A DNA stretch of 34,281 nucleotides, from positions 1-34,281 of the forward strand of contig DXEW01000023.1 of NCBI GenBank assembly GCA_019114755.1, given 5' to 3'. This DNA comes from Candidatus Borkfalkia faecavium. Lineage in GTDB: Bacteria > Bacillota > Clostridia > Christensenellales > Borkfalkiaceae. Below the pieces are notes generated by a model. That model saw only the letters and a list, made by a program, of their open reading frames with translations. It made no database searches and was not told where the DNA came from. Positions 14,392-22,566 of the stretch are shown here, piece by piece (the stretch's first letter is position 1; each line of letters opens with the position of its first letter). The position numbers and the translations under genes were made by a program.

Positions 14392-15852
14392 ATGAAAAAC
14401 CAAGCAGTCAACCCGTATATGCCCAGTTGGGAGTATGTGCCCGACGGCGAGCCGCATGTGTTCGGCGATAGGGTGTATGTGTACGGCTCGCACGACCAGT
14501 TCGACGGCGTCTCGTTCTGCCTGCTCGACTATGTGTGCTGGAGCGCGCCCGTAGACGATCTGTCCGACTGGCGGTTCGAAGGCACCATCTACCGCCGCGA
14601 TCAGGACCCCGACGGCAGGCCGGGCATGATGAACGCCATGTACGCGCCCGACGTGTGCCGCGGCGCAGACGGCAGGTATTACCTGTACTACTTCCTCGGT
14701 TACCGCGGGCTCATCTGCGTGGCGGTGTGCGATACGCCCGCCGGCAAGTACGAGTACTACGGGCATGTGAAGTATGCAGACGGTACGCTGCTGGGCAAAA
14801 AGGACGAGCCCTTGCAGTTCGACCCCGGCGTGTTCGTGGACGAAGACGGCAAAATTTACCTGTATACGGGCTTCGGTCCCGTCAACTATCCCCGCATTTT
14901 GCTGGGCGGGCATAAACCCTCGCCGCACGGGGCGATGGGCTTCGAACTGGAGCCGGACATGCTCACCATCAAGAGCGGCCCCGCCTATATCGGCGTTTTG
15001 GGCAAGACGGACGGCGTCGGCACCCCGTACGAAGGGCACGAATTTTTCGAAGCCTCGTCCATGCGCAAATTCGGCGGCAAATATTACTTCATCTACAGCG
15101 CCTTCGGCGGCCACGAGCTGTGCTGGGCGGTGAGCGATAAGCCCTTGGAAGGCTTCCGCTTCGGCGGCACCCTCGTCTCCAACGGCGACATCGGCATGCC
15201 CGGCGTCAACGACGTGGCAGGCGCCCTCAACGTCACGGGCAACACCCACGGCAGCGTGGTCGAGATCGGCGGCAAATATTATGTCTTCTATCACCGCCAT
15301 ACCAACCGCCACGCCTTCTCGCGCCAGGCGTGCGCCGAACAGATCGCCTTTGAAAACGGCTCGTTCTCGCAGGCGGAGATGACTTCCTGCGGCCTCAACG
15401 GCGGCCCGCTCAAGGCGGAAGGGGAATACGGCGCCTACATCGCCTGCAACCTCTATTCCGAGCGCGGCAACTATTTCAGCGGCGTGTTGAAGAAGGGCAA
15501 GGGCAAGCGCCCGTACTTCACCCAGTCGGGCAAGGACCGCGAAGAGGCGGGCGACCAGTACATCGCCAACTTCTGCGACGGCAGCACGGCGGGCTTCAAA
15601 TATTTCGATTTTGAAGGCTGCAACCGCGTGGGCGTCACCATGCGCGGCAGGGCGATGGGCAAGATGGTGGTCAGGGACCGCAGAGACGGTTCGCCCGTGG
15701 CCGAGATCCCCGTTTCCTGCGCGCAGGGCACGCAGACCTTCTACGCCCCCTTGCATATCGAAAAGGGCGTAAAACCGCTGTACTTCACCTTCTGCGGCAA
15801 GGGGAAACCCGATTTTGTCTCCATTTCCCTCTCCACCGTATCCGAACAATAA
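14392..15852 (+). CDS. Glycoside hydrolase family 43 protein
   Basis: Five-bladed beta-propeller glycosidase, the family of beta-xylosidases and alpha-L-arabinofuranosidases. The 486-aa product shows a candidate base Asp18 near the N-terminus (YVPDGEPHVFGDR), MYAPDV, transition-state Asp144 in QFDPGVFVDEDG and general acid Glu220 in FFEASSMRKFGGKYYFIYS. The C-terminal ~130 residues look like a CBM6-type beta-sandwich. No signal peptide is seen, so it probably acts on imported oligosaccharides. AAGGAGG (14380-14386) favours ATG 14392; the adjacent ATG 14389 is too close. It is divergent from AraC and followed by a sugar isomerase 45 bp on. The exact linkage cannot be told. Confidence 0.9.
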   Translation: MKNQAVNPYMPSWEYVPDGEPHVFGDRVYVYGSHDQFDGVSFCLLDYVCWSAPVDDLSDWRFEGTIYRRDQDPDGRPGMMNAMYAPDVCRGADGRYYLYYFLGYRGLICVAVCDTPAGKYEYYGHVKYADGTLLGKKDEPLQFDPGVFVDEDGKIYLYTGFGPVNYPRILLGGHKPSPHGAMGFELEPDMLTIKSGPAYIGVLGKTDGVGTPYEGHEFFEASSMRKFGGKYYFIYSAFGGHELCWAVSDKPLEGFRFGGTLVSNGDIGMPGVNDVAGALNVTGNTHGSVVEIGGKYYVFYHRHTNRHAFSRQACAEQIAFENGSFSQAEMTSCGLNGGPLKAEGEYGAYIACNLYSERGNYFSGVLKKGKGKRPYFTQSGKDREEAGDQYIANFCDGSTAGFKYFDFEGCNRVGVTMRGRAMGKMVVRDRRDGSPVAEIPVSCAQGTQTFYAPLHIEKGVKPLYFTFCGKGKPDFVSISLSTVSEQ

Positions 15853-15897
15853 ATAAAAAACTCATATATCAGGAACCATAGCGGAGGTATCTGTATC

Positions 15898-17394
15898 ATG
15901 TTGAACATCCCCAACGTCAAAGTAGGCATCGTCGCCGTCTCGCGCGACTGCTTCCCCGAATCTCTTTCCGTCAACAGGCGCAAGGCGCTGGTGGCGGCAT
16001 ATGAAGCCAAATACGGCAAAGAAAATATCTACGAATGCCCCGTGTGCATCGTCGAAAGCGAGATCCACATGCAGCAGGCCCTTGCCGACGTGCAGAAGGC
16101 GGGCTGCAACGCCCTCGCGGTGTACCTCGGCAACTTCGGCCCGGAAATTTCCGAGACCATGCTCGCCAAAGAGTTTTCCGAAAAGGTGGGCGGCGCCGTC
16201 ATGTTCTTTGCGGCGGCGGAAGAGGACATCCCCACCCTGGCAAGCTCGCGCGGCGACGCGTACTGCGGCATGCTCAACGCCTCGTATAATTTGAAGATCC
16301 GCGGCGTCAAGGCATATATCCCCGAATACCCCGTGGGCGACGCGGAGGAGTGCGCCGACATGCTGCACGAATTTTTGCCCATCGCCCGCGCCGTGTATGC
16401 TTTGAAGCATTTGAAGATCATCTCCTTCGGGCCGCGCCCCACCAACTTCCTCGCCTGCAACGCTCCCATCCAGCAGCTGTATAACCTGGGCGTGGAGATC
16501 GAAGAAAATTCCGAATTAGACCTGTTTGAAGCCTTCCATAAACACGATAACGACGAGCGCATCCCCGCCGTAGTCGAGGATATGGCCAAAGAGCTGGGCG
16601 CCGGCAACAAAAAGCCGGACATTTTGCCCAAGCTGGCGCAGTACGAGCTGACCCTTCTCGACTGGGTCGAAGCGCACAGAGGCTCGCGCGAATTCGTCGC
16701 CATCGCCGGCAAGTGCTGGCCTGCCTTCCAGACGCAGTTCGGCTTCGTGCCCTGCTACGTCAACTCCCGCCTCACCGGCCGCGGCATCCCCGTCTCCTGC
16801 GAGGTCGATATCTACGGCGCCCTGTCCGAATTCATCGGCACCGTGGTCTCGGAAGACGCGGTGACGCTTTTGGACATCAACAACACCGTCCCCAAGGACT
16901 TGTATAAAGCGGATATCGAGGGCAAGTATCCGTACGAGCTCACCGATACCTTCATGGGCTTCCACTGCGGCAACACCTGCTCCAAAAAGCTGTGCTTCTG
17001 CGAGATGAAGTACCAGCTGATCATGGCGCGCTCGCTGCCCGAAGAGGTCACGCAGGGCACGCTGGAAGGGGACATCGCCCCGGGCGACATCACCTTCTTC
17101 CGCCTGCAGAGCACGGCAGATTGCAAGCTGCGCGCGTATGTGGCGCAGGGCGAGGTCCTGCCCGTCAGAACGCATTCCTTCGGCTCCATCGGCATCTTCG
17201 CCATCCCCGAAATGAAGCGCTTCTACCGCCATGTGCTCATCGAAGGCAACTACCCGCACCACGGCGCGGTGGCGTTCGGGCACTTTGGGAAGGCGCTGTA
17301 CGAGGTGTTCAAGTACATCGGCGTGCCCGTGGAAGAGATCGGTTACAATCAGCCCGCGGGCGTCCGCTATAAGACGGAAAACCCGTTTGCATAA
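15898..17394 (+). CDS. L-fucose/L-arabinose isomerase-family protein
   Basis: Cytoplasmic aldose-ketose isomerase-like enzyme of 498 aa. A candidate metal/catalytic set is Glu302 in SCEVDIYGAL, Asp326 in LLDINNTV and a His near 454-455 (YPHHGAVAF). The 24-residue gap between Glu and Asp equals that of E. coli FucI Glu337 and Asp361 (known from the family; alignment by eye). Placed directly behind a GH43 glycosidase and an AraC regulator, an L-arabinose or related pentose substrate is a fair inference. No kinase or epimerase follows, so the pathway is completed elsewhere. GGAGGT (15883-15888) sets ATG 15898. Family members also include proteins of unproven activity. Confidence 0.85.
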   Translation: MLNIPNVKVGIVAVSRDCFPESLSVNRRKALVAAYEAKYGKENIYECPVCIVESEIHMQQALADVQKAGCNALAVYLGNFGPEISETMLAKEFSEKVGGAVMFFAAAEEDIPTLASSRGDAYCGMLNASYNLKIRGVKAYIPEYPVGDAEECADMLHEFLPIARAVYALKHLKIISFGPRPTNFLACNAPIQQLYNLGVEIEENSELDLFEAFHKHDNDERIPAVVEDMAKELGAGNKKPDILPKLAQYELTLLDWVEAHRGSREFVAIAGKCWPAFQTQFGFVPCYVNSRLTGRGIPVSCEVDIYGALSEFIGTVVSEDAVTLLDINNTVPKDLYKADIEGKYPYELTDTFMGFHCGNTCSKKLCFCEMKYQLIMARSLPEEVTQGTLEGDIAPGDITFFRLQSTADCKLRAYVAQGEVLPVRTHSFGSIGIFAIPEMKRFYRHVLIEGNYPHHGAVAFGHFGKALYEVFKYIGVPVEEIGYNQPAGVRYKTENPFA

Positions 17395-17664
17395 TTTAGG
17401 CCATTCTTCAACACAATACATTTCTCCACGAGAGGCTCGCAGCGATGCGGGCCTTTCGGCCGCCTTTGGCGAGCAAAGCGAGTCGAAGGCCCTCATGCCC
17501 TAAATGGTAAATGTAAAATTTAGAATGGTAAATTATGGACGGCGTCAAAAAAGCCTCCCCCTTGTCACCCCGAACGCCGGTCGAGGGATCTTGTACAGAA
17601 CGGTGAGCCGTTCCGAATGCGGCGGAAATATTTCAAAAAAAACAAAAAATGCTTCTCCAAACGG
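17395..17664. other. Gene-free repeat-rich spacer
   Basis: No gene is visible. It contains GC palindromes (about 17430-17500), a TTTACCA/TGTAAAA satellite remnant on the minus strand (about 17505-17535) and an inverted, shortened copy of the 265-bp block (about 17560-17625: CCGGTCGAGGGATCTTGTACAG), which matches the repeats at 6892-7421 read on the other strand. Confidence 0.6.
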
Positions 17665-17693
17665 TTGACAAAATACATCGTTCGGTATATACT
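17665..17693 (+). promoter_or_regulatory. Promoter of the ArsR-family regulator
   Basis: TTGACA (17665-17670), a 17-bp spacer and TATACT (17688-17693). The predicted start near 17700 falls inside the palindrome described next, consistent with autoregulation. Confidence 0.85.
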
Positions 17694-17699
17694 ATTATT

Positions 17700-17727
17700 G
17701 AACATTTGAAGAAGTATTCAAGTGTTC
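17700..17727 (+). promoter_or_regulatory. Putative autoregulatory operator of the metal sensor
   Basis: GAACATTTGAA (17700-17710), six bases, TTCAAGTGTTC (17717-17727): an 11-bp inverted repeat with one mismatch. The TGAAC/GTTCA cores resemble ArsR/SmtB operators. It covers the predicted transcription start. Confidence 0.65.
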
Positions 17728-17780
17728 GGCGGCGGACAGTGAGAACTTAGAATCGAGAGTTTCAGAAAGAAAGTCAGAAG

Positions 17781-17859
17781 GGGAAGCTCAAGGGAAGCTC
17801 AAGGGAAGCTCAAGGGAAGCTCAAGGGAAGCCCAAGGGGAAGCCCAAGGGGAAATTCAA
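17781..17859 (+). repeat. 11-bp tandem repeat in the regulator leader
   Basis: Five 11-bp units (four identical GGGAAGCTCAA, then GGGAAGCCCAA), followed by two 12-bp variants (GGGGAAGCCCAA, GGGGAAATTCAA). The array lies in the 5' leader, 39 bp before the ATG at 17898. The 11-bp period is close to one DNA helical turn. It is too short for CRISPR. It could be slippage-prone, or give phased protein or RNA contacts. Confidence 0.95.
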
Positions 17860-17897
17860 AATGAATTTCAAAGAGAAAAAACGAAAAGGAGAGGCGG

Positions 17898-18254
17898 ATG
17901 GAAGATAAAAAGCAGCCGGAAGATGCGGCAGACATGACGTATACCGAAAATATCCGGCGGCGGCTGCCGCCCGACGAGACGTTTGCCGACCTTGCCGACC
18001 TCTTCAAGATGTTCGGCGACTCGACCCGCGCTAAAATTTTGGGCTGTCTGCAGCTGCGCGACTTGTGCGTGGGCGAGATCGCAGAGGTCTTAGGCATGAG
18101 CGTTTCGGCGGTCTCGCACCAGCTGCGGGTGCTGCGGGGGGCAAAGCTCGTCAAGGGCACCAAAGAGGGCAAAGAGGTCAAGTATTCCCTCGATGACGAC
18201 CACGTCACCAAGATCATGGAATACGGCCTCACCCACGTCAACGAAGGCAGGTAG
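17898..18254 (+). CDS. ArsR/SmtB-family zinc-responsive repressor
   Basis: A 118-aa winged-helix repressor that leaves DNA on binding metal. The recognition helix region reads MSVSAVSHQLRVLR (67-80). The alpha5 metal site of SmtB/CzrA is fully kept: Asp100-x-His102, then His113 and Glu116, exactly the spacing of SmtB Asp104, His106, His117, Glu120. One alpha3 cysteine is also present (Cys57 in LRDLCVGE). This predicts zinc (or cobalt) sensing. AAGGAGA (about 17885-17891) sets ATG 17898. Operators at 17700 and 18452 and the downstream HMA-ATPase pair make it the controller of the efflux genes. The N-terminal ~25 residues are an acidic extension. Confidence 0.92.
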   Translation: MEDKKQPEDAADMTYTENIRRRLPPDETFADLADLFKMFGDSTRAKILGCLQLRDLCVGEIAEVLGMSVSAVSHQLRVLRGAKLVKGTKEGKEVKYSLDDDHVTKIMEYGLTHVNEGR

Positions 18255-18258
18255 GGGA

Positions 18259-18298
18259 AAGCCCGCATATGCGCCCTGTATTTCAGGCGCGCGGGCTT
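18259..18298 (+). terminator. Possible terminator hairpin after the repressor gene
   Basis: AAGCCCGC (18259-18266) pairs with GCGGGCTT (18291-18298), with an inner GCGCC/GGCGC pair. It has no good T-run. Further GC palindromes and a T7 run (18435-18441) follow before the next promoter, so termination in 18255-18441 is likely but its exact site is unclear. Confidence 0.45.
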
Positions 18299-18451
18299 GC
18301 TGCGTTGCGCCTCCCTTCGGGGGGCGGGCGGCGGTTTTTGGCGGCGCGCCCCGTGGGGCACATCCCCGCGGGCGCCCGCAGCCGCCGTTTTATCGGCGGC
18401 GCCCTGTTCCGCCGCATAGGCCGCAGCAGCGCCGTTTTTTTATCGCCGATA

Positions 18452-18469
18452 ATTGAACATTTGTTCAAT
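18452..18469 (+). promoter_or_regulatory. SmtB-type operator of the zinc efflux operon
   Basis: A perfect palindrome, ATTGAACA-TT-TGTTCAAT. The TGAACA(N2)TGTTCA core matches the known ArsR/SmtB/CzrA operator pattern. A TATAAT box follows at 18472-18477, so a bound repressor would cover the spacer or -35 region of the efflux promoter. Confidence 0.85.
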
Positions 18470-18491
18470 CATATAATTATTCAAATAAAAC

Positions 18492-18513
18492 GCCCCGCGC
18501 AAAAGGGCGGGGC
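18492..18513 (+). other. Hairpin directly before the HMA ribosome site
   Basis: GCCCCGC (18492-18498) pairs with GCGGGGC (18507-18513), followed immediately by AAGGAGG (18514-18520). It may stabilise the 5' end of the mRNA or limit access to the ribosome site; no sensor domain is apparent. Confidence 0.55.
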
Positions 18514-18527
18514 AAGGAGGATTTCTT

Positions 18528-18746
18528 ATGAAAAAAGTGTACAGATTGGAAGATCTCGACTGCGCCAACTGCGCCGCCAAGATGGAGCGCGCCGTGGCAA
18601 AGATCGACGGCGTCAACGAAGTCAGCATCAGCTTTATGGGACAGAGGATGTCTATCGACGCCGACGAGGGCCGCTTTGAAGAGATCATGGACAACGTCGT
18701 CAAGGCGTGCAAAAAGGTAGAGCCCGACTGCACGATCGTTCGTTGA
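18528..18746 (+). CDS. Free-standing heavy-metal-associated (HMA) domain protein
   Basis: A 72-aa ferredoxin-fold metal carrier with the metal-binding DCANCAAK motif (Cys12 and Cys15). The acidic residue before the CxxC resembles the N-terminal domain of zinc/cadmium ATPases (DCxxC) rather than copper chaperones. The next gene is a P-type ATPase that lacks this domain, so the HMA unit has apparently been separated into its own gene and probably hands metal to the pump (inference). AAGGAGG (18514-18520) sets ATG 18528. The stop is 32 bp before the ATPase start, in one operon. Confidence 0.92.
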   Translation: MKKVYRLEDLDCANCAAKMERAVAKIDGVNEVSISFMGQRMSIDADEGRFEEIMDNVVKACKKVEPDCTIVR

Positions 18747-18777
18747 CAAAAAAGCCGATTCCATTCAGAGGTCTTGT

Positions 18778-20748
18778 ATGAAGCGTTCTTCCATGAGCCG
18801 AAAGGACAAAAAAAATCTCATCCGCATCGCCATCGCCCTGGCGCTGTTTTTGGCCGTATTTATTGTGGATAAGGCGATGGCAGGGGGGCTGGGCGGCGTG
18901 CTGCAAGGCCCTGCCGCGTGGGTCTTTCCCTTCTGCCTGTACCTGGCGGTGTATCTTCTCATCGGGTACGACGTGCTGTGGCGGGCGGTGCGCAACATCG
19001 CCCACGGGCAGGTGTTCGACGAAAACTTTTTGATGTGCGTGGCGACCCTGGGCGCCTTCGCCCTCGCCATCTACCGCGGCGTCACGGGGCAGGAGATCGA
19101 GGGCTTCGACGAAGCCTGCGCCGTGCTCCTGTTTTACCAGGTGGGCGAATGGTTCCAGTCTTACGCCACGGGCAGGTCAAGGAAGTCCATCGCCGCCCTC
19201 ATGGATATCCGCCCCGACTATGCCAACCTCATGCAGGCGGACGGCACTTTCAAAAGGGTAGACCCTGCCGAGGTCAAGGTGGGGGATACCATCCTCGTCA
19301 ACCCCGGCGAAAAGGTGCCGCTGGACGGCGTGGTCGTCAAAGGCGCTTCCGCCCTCGATACCAAGGCGCTGACGGGCGAATCGCTCCCGCGCGAGGCGTT
19401 GGAAGGGGGCGAGATCGTCAGCGGCAGCGTCAACCTCACCTCGCAGCTGACGGTGCGGGTGGAAAAGGAATTTTACGATTCGACCGTCTCTAAAATTTTG
19501 GAACTGGTGGAAAACGCCGCCGACCAGAAGTCGAAGGCGGAAAACTTCATCACCAAATTTGCCAAATACTATACGCCCGTCGTCTGCGCGGTGGCGCTGC
19601 TCTTGGCCATCGTGCCGGGGCTGATCACCATGGACTGGTCCACATGGGTGTACAGGGCGCTTTCCTTCCTCGTCGTGTCCTGCCCCTGCGCGCTGGTCAT
19701 CTCCATCCCCCTCTCCTTCTTTGCGGGCATCGGCGCGGCGTCGCGCTACGGCATCCTCGTCAAGGGTTCCAATTATCTGGAAAAGTTCAACGCCGCTGAC
19801 ATCTTCGTGTTCGACAAGACGGGCACGCTCACCAAGGGCAACTTCGCCGTGGCGAAAATTTCGCCCGCAGAGGACGCCGAAGAGGTGCTGCGCCTCGCCG
19901 CCATCGCCGAGCATGATTCCTCTCACCCTATCGCCAGGTCCGTCGCCGCGCGGTACGGCAAACAGACCGAGGGCGGCTATACCCTCACCAACATCGCGGG
20001 CTGCGGCGTCGTCGCCGAAAAGAAGGGCAGCGTCATCCTCTGCGGCAACGGCAAGCTGATGGAACGGTACGGCGTCCCGTATCGGAAGGAAGAAGGCGTC
20101 GGCACCGTGGTGTATGTGGCGGAAAACGGGCGCTTTGCGGGCTCTCTCCTCATCGCCGACGAGGTGAAGCCGGAGGCGGCAGAGGTCGTATCGCAGCTGA
20201 ACGGCATGGGCTGTAAGACGGTGATGCTGACCGGCGACAACGAGGCCATCGCGGAGAGCGTGGCAAAGCAGATCGGGCTCACGGGCTATAAGGCTTCGCT
20301 GCTTCCGCAAAATAAGGTGGAAGAGGTGGAGGGCATGCTCGCCGCCAAGGACAAAAAAGAGGTGCTCTGCTTCGTCGGCGACGGCATCAACGACGCGCCC
20401 GTCCTCATGCGCTCGGATATCGGCATCGCCATGGGCGGCGCGGGCAGCGACGCCGCCATCGAGGCCGCCGACATCGTGCTCATGCAAGACGATCTGCGCG
20501 GCCTGCCCCTTGCCAAGCGCATCGCCAAAAAGACGATGGCGATCGTCATGGAAAACATCGTCTTTTCCATCGCCGTCAAAGTCGTCATCCTCATCCTCTC
20601 CGCCGTCGGCATCGCCAATATGTGGCTGGCTGTATTCGGCGACGTGGGCGTGGCAGTCATCGCCATCCTCAACGCCATGCGCGTCAATTCCAAATATCTT
20701 CCCGAAGAAAGGGGGAAGCGCCCCGCTCCCGTTTCTGTTAAAGAATGA
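18778..20748 (+). CDS. zntA: Zinc/cadmium P1B-type ATPase (ZntA/CadA type)
   Basis: Inner-membrane efflux pump driven by ATP. The 656-aa product begins with two hydrophobic helices and no HMA domain. It then shows the actuator TGES (199-202), the membrane metal site CPC (302-304, [15 protein letters not shown], the Zn/Cd/Pb version), phosphorylation site DKTGT (Asp346), the SSHPIA motif, MLTGDNE and the hinge GDGINDAP (534-541). All key residues are intact. Two hydrophobic helices end the protein. It is co-transcribed with the HMA gene and probably repressed by the SmtB-like protein through the 18452 operator. AGAGGTC at about 18766 is a modest ribosome site; ATG 18793 is an alternative start. 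Confidence 0.94.
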   Translation: MKRSSMSRKDKKNLIRIAIALALFLAVFIVDKAMAGGLGGVLQGPAAWVFPFCLYLAVYLLIGYDVLWRAVRNIAHGQVFDENFLMCVATLGAFALAIYRGVTGQEIEGFDEACAVLLFYQVGEWFQSYATGRSRKSIAALMDIRPDYANLMQADGTFKRVDPAEVKVGDTILVNPGEKVPLDGVVVKGASALDTKALTGESLPREALEGGEIVSGSVNLTSQLTVRVEKEFYDSTVSKILELVENAADQKSKAENFITKFAKYYTPVVCAVALLLAIVPGLITMDWSTWVYRALSFLVVSCPCALVISIPLSFFAGIGAASRYGILVKGSNYLEKFNAADIFVFDKTGTLTKGNFAVAKISPAEDAEEVLRLAAIAEHDSSHPIARSVAARYGKQTEGGYTLTNIAGCGVVAEKKGSVILCGNGKLMERYGVPYRKEEGVGTVVYVAENGRFAGSLLIADEVKPEAAEVVSQLNGMGCKTVMLTGDNEAIAESVAKQIGLTGYKASLLPQNKVEEVEGMLAAKDKKEVLCFVGDGINDAPVLMRSDIGIAMGGAGSDAAIEAADIVLMQDDLRGLPLAKRIAKKTMAIVMENIVFSIAVKVVILILSAVGIANMWLAVFGDVGVAVIAILNAMRVNSKYLPEERGKRPAPVSVKE

Positions 20749-20763
20749 CCCTTTCCGCTTTTT

Positions 20764-20795
20764 GCCCCCTCGCCTGCGCGAGGGGGCTTTGCTTT
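20764..20795 (+). terminator. Terminator of the zinc efflux operon
   Basis: Perfect 10-bp stem GCCCCCTCGC/GCGAGGGGGC (20764-20773 and 20778-20787) with loop CTGC, followed by TTTGCTTTCTATTT. Confidence 0.88.
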
Positions 20796-21020
20796 CTATT
20801 TGCCCCGCCTGCGCGAGGGGCGATCCCGTATGGGGGCGGTTTTTCTACTATTCCCGCGAAAGGGCGGCTTTTTTATCGCTTTCGCGACGGCGGCTTTTTT
20901 TCTGCTCCCGTGCGGGGGGGGGATCACTTCCAAAGGAGAGCGGCCTTCCTACCGCTTCCGAAAGGGAGCGGCAAAATATGCCCTTTTGCGCGCCGAGGGG
21001 GGAATGGCGGCGATAAACGC
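20796..21020. other. Spacer with serial GC hairpins
   Basis: No gene is seen. Decayed versions of the preceding terminator (GCCTGCGCGAGGGGC) and further small GC inverted repeats with T-runs (CGCGAAAGGGCGGCTTTTTTA, TCGCTTTCGCGA, CCGCTTCCGAAAGGGAGCGG) follow one another. It looks like a run of terminator-like units or a degenerate repeat. Confidence 0.4.
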
Positions 21021-21049
21021 TTGTGTTTGGCGGCGATTTTTGATACAAT
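21021..21049 (+). promoter_or_regulatory. Promoter of isocitrate dehydrogenase
   Basis: TTGTGT (21021-21026), a 17-bp spacer and TACAAT (21044-21049), 40 bp ahead of the start codon. Confidence 0.65.
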
Positions 21050-21089
21050 AACGGGGAACAATCATTTTGCAGAAAAAAGGAGATCGCAC

Positions 21090-22298
21090 ATGGCTAAAAT
21101 TGCGATGAAGAACCCCGTCGTCGAAATGGACGGCGACGAAATGACCCGCATCCTCTGGCAGTGGATCAAAGAAGACCTCATCTGCCCCTATGTGGACCTG
21201 AAAACGGAGTATTACGACTTGGGTTTGCCCAACCGCGACGCCACCGACGACAAGGTGACCGTCGAGGCGGCGGAAGCCAACAAAAAGTATAAGGTGGGCG
21301 TCAAGTGCGCCACCATCACCCCCAACGCCCAGCGGGTGGAGGAGTACCGCCTCAAACAGATGTGGAAGAGCCCCAACGGCACCATCCGCCGCATCTTAGA
21401 CGGCACCGTGTTCCGCGCCCCCATCCTCGCCAAGGGCATCACCCCCTATATCCCCGGCTGGAAAAAGCCCATCATCCTCGCCCGTCACGCCTATGGCGAC
21501 GTGTATTCGGGCGTGGAAACGCGCACCTCTGCAGGCGATAAGGCGTACCTCGTCATCGAAGACGGGGAGGGCGGCGTCAAAGAAAAGCTCCTGGTGCAGG
21601 ATTTCAAAAACGGCGGCGGCATCGTGCAGGCGGTGCACAACCTCGATGCTTCCATCGCAAGTTTTGCCCGTTCCTGCTTCAATTACGCCCTGGACGTGAA
21701 GATGCCCCTGTGGTTTGCCACCAAAGACACCATCTCGAAAAAGTACGACCACCGCTTCAAGGATATCTTTGCCGATATCTACGCCCGCGAATATCAGGAT
21801 AAGTTTGAAAAGGCGGGCATCGAATACATGTACACCCTCATCGACGACGCCGTAGCGCGCGTGGTCCGCTCGGAAGGCGGCATCCTCTGGGCGTGCAAGA
21901 ACTACGACGGCGACGTGATGAGCGACATGGTCGCCACCGCCTACGGCTCGCTGGGGCTGATGAGCTCCGTGCTCGTCTCGCCCGACGGCAATTACGAGTT
22001 TGAGGCGGCGCACGGCACCGTCACCCGCCACTATTATAAGCATCTGAAGGGGGAAGAGACGTCTACCAACTCCGTCGCCACCATCTTCGCCTGGACGGGC
22101 GCCCTCGCCAAGCGCGGCGAACTGGACGGCACGCCCGACCTCGTCCTGTTTGCCAAAAAGCTGGAAGAGGCCACCGTGCGCACCATCGAAGAAGGGGAAA
22201 TGACGGGCGATCTCATCCCGCTCTTCCACGCCGAGGGCATCGCGCCCAAAAAGCTCTCCTCCCGCGCCTTCTTGCAGGCCGTAGCGGCGAGGATGTGA
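21090..22298 (+). CDS. icd: NADP-dependent isocitrate dehydrogenase, homodimeric eukaryote-like type
   Basis: Converts isocitrate to 2-oxoglutarate and CO2 with NADP reduction in the cytoplasm. The 402-aa product begins [19 protein letters not shown] and has [23 protein letters not shown] (substrate-binding Ser/Asn region), GTVFRAPI, the metal-binding Asp cluster around [11 protein letters not shown] and [12 protein letters not shown], and [11 protein letters not shown] near the cofactor. The length and motifs match the subfamily that includes mitochondrial and cytosolic IDH, not the E. coli type. AAAAAAGGAG (about 21074-21083) sets ATG 21090. It is monocistronic, between the efflux operon and a repeat cluster. 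No other TCA-cycle gene is in the window, so a biosynthetic role (glutamate supply) is possible. Confidence 0.96.
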   Translation: MAKIAMKNPVVEMDGDEMTRILWQWIKEDLICPYVDLKTEYYDLGLPNRDATDDKVTVEAAEANKKYKVGVKCATITPNAQRVEEYRLKQMWKSPNGTIRRILDGTVFRAPILAKGITPYIPGWKKPIILARHAYGDVYSGVETRTSAGDKAYLVIEDGEGGVKEKLLVQDFKNGGGIVQAVHNLDASIASFARSCFNYALDVKMPLWFATKDTISKKYDHRFKDIFADIYAREYQDKFEKAGIEYMYTLIDDAVARVVRSEGGILWACKNYDGDVMSDMVATAYGSLGLMSSVLVSPDGNYEFEAAHGTVTRHYYKHLKGEETSTNSVATIFAWTGALAKRGELDGTPDLVLFAKKLEEATVRTIEEGEMTGDLIPLFHAEGIAPKKLSSRAFLQAVAARM

Positions 22299-22303
22299 CA
22301 CTT

Positions 22304-22510
22304 TTCACGAAAATCTCGGCAGGATGCTGCCTGCGATTTTCCGTGATTTGAAGAAAACCCCGCGGGGCGCCGTACGGCTAGCCGCGGGGTTTCCCTCTGT
22401 GCCGCGCGATTGGGGGCACGCCTTTTATAAATGCGCGGCACATTCACCTTTCCTCGTGCAGCTCCTCGCTGTAAAGTGAAAAAGGCAAAAGTGTGATTTT
22501 GCCTTTTTCG
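22304..22510 (+). repeat. Four-hairpin element, copy B
   Basis: Complete copy starting six bases after icd. Hairpin 1 TTCACGAAAATC...GATTTTCCGTGA (22304-22346); hairpin 2 AAACCCCGCGG/CCGCGGGGTTT; hairpin 3 TGTGCCGCGC (22398-22407) with GCGCGGCACA (22433-22442), loop of 25 nt with GGGGGCACGCC and TTATAAA; TTCACCTTTCC; hairpin 4 AAAAAGGCAAAA (22479-22490), GTGTGA, TTTTGCCTTTTT (22497-22508). Hairpin 4 or hairpin 2 may double as the icd terminator. Confidence 0.88.
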
Positions 22511-22523
22511 AGTGTTAATTTTA

Positions 22524-22560
22524 AGTTCTCACAATTTCTTTTGAGCTGACATTATTCACG
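22524..22560 (+). repeat. Fragments of hairpin 1 between copies B and C
   Basis: AGTTCTCACAATTTCTTTTGAGCTGAC (left arm and loop of hairpin 1) is present without its right arm, then ATTATTCACGAAAAAA, the start of another hairpin 1. Copy C follows. This looks like nested or illegitimate joining of element ends. Confidence 0.7.
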
Positions 22561-22566
22561 AAAAAA

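Noticed and set aside
17781-17859. CRISPR array
   Set aside because: Units are 11-12 bp without spacers and no cas genes are present.
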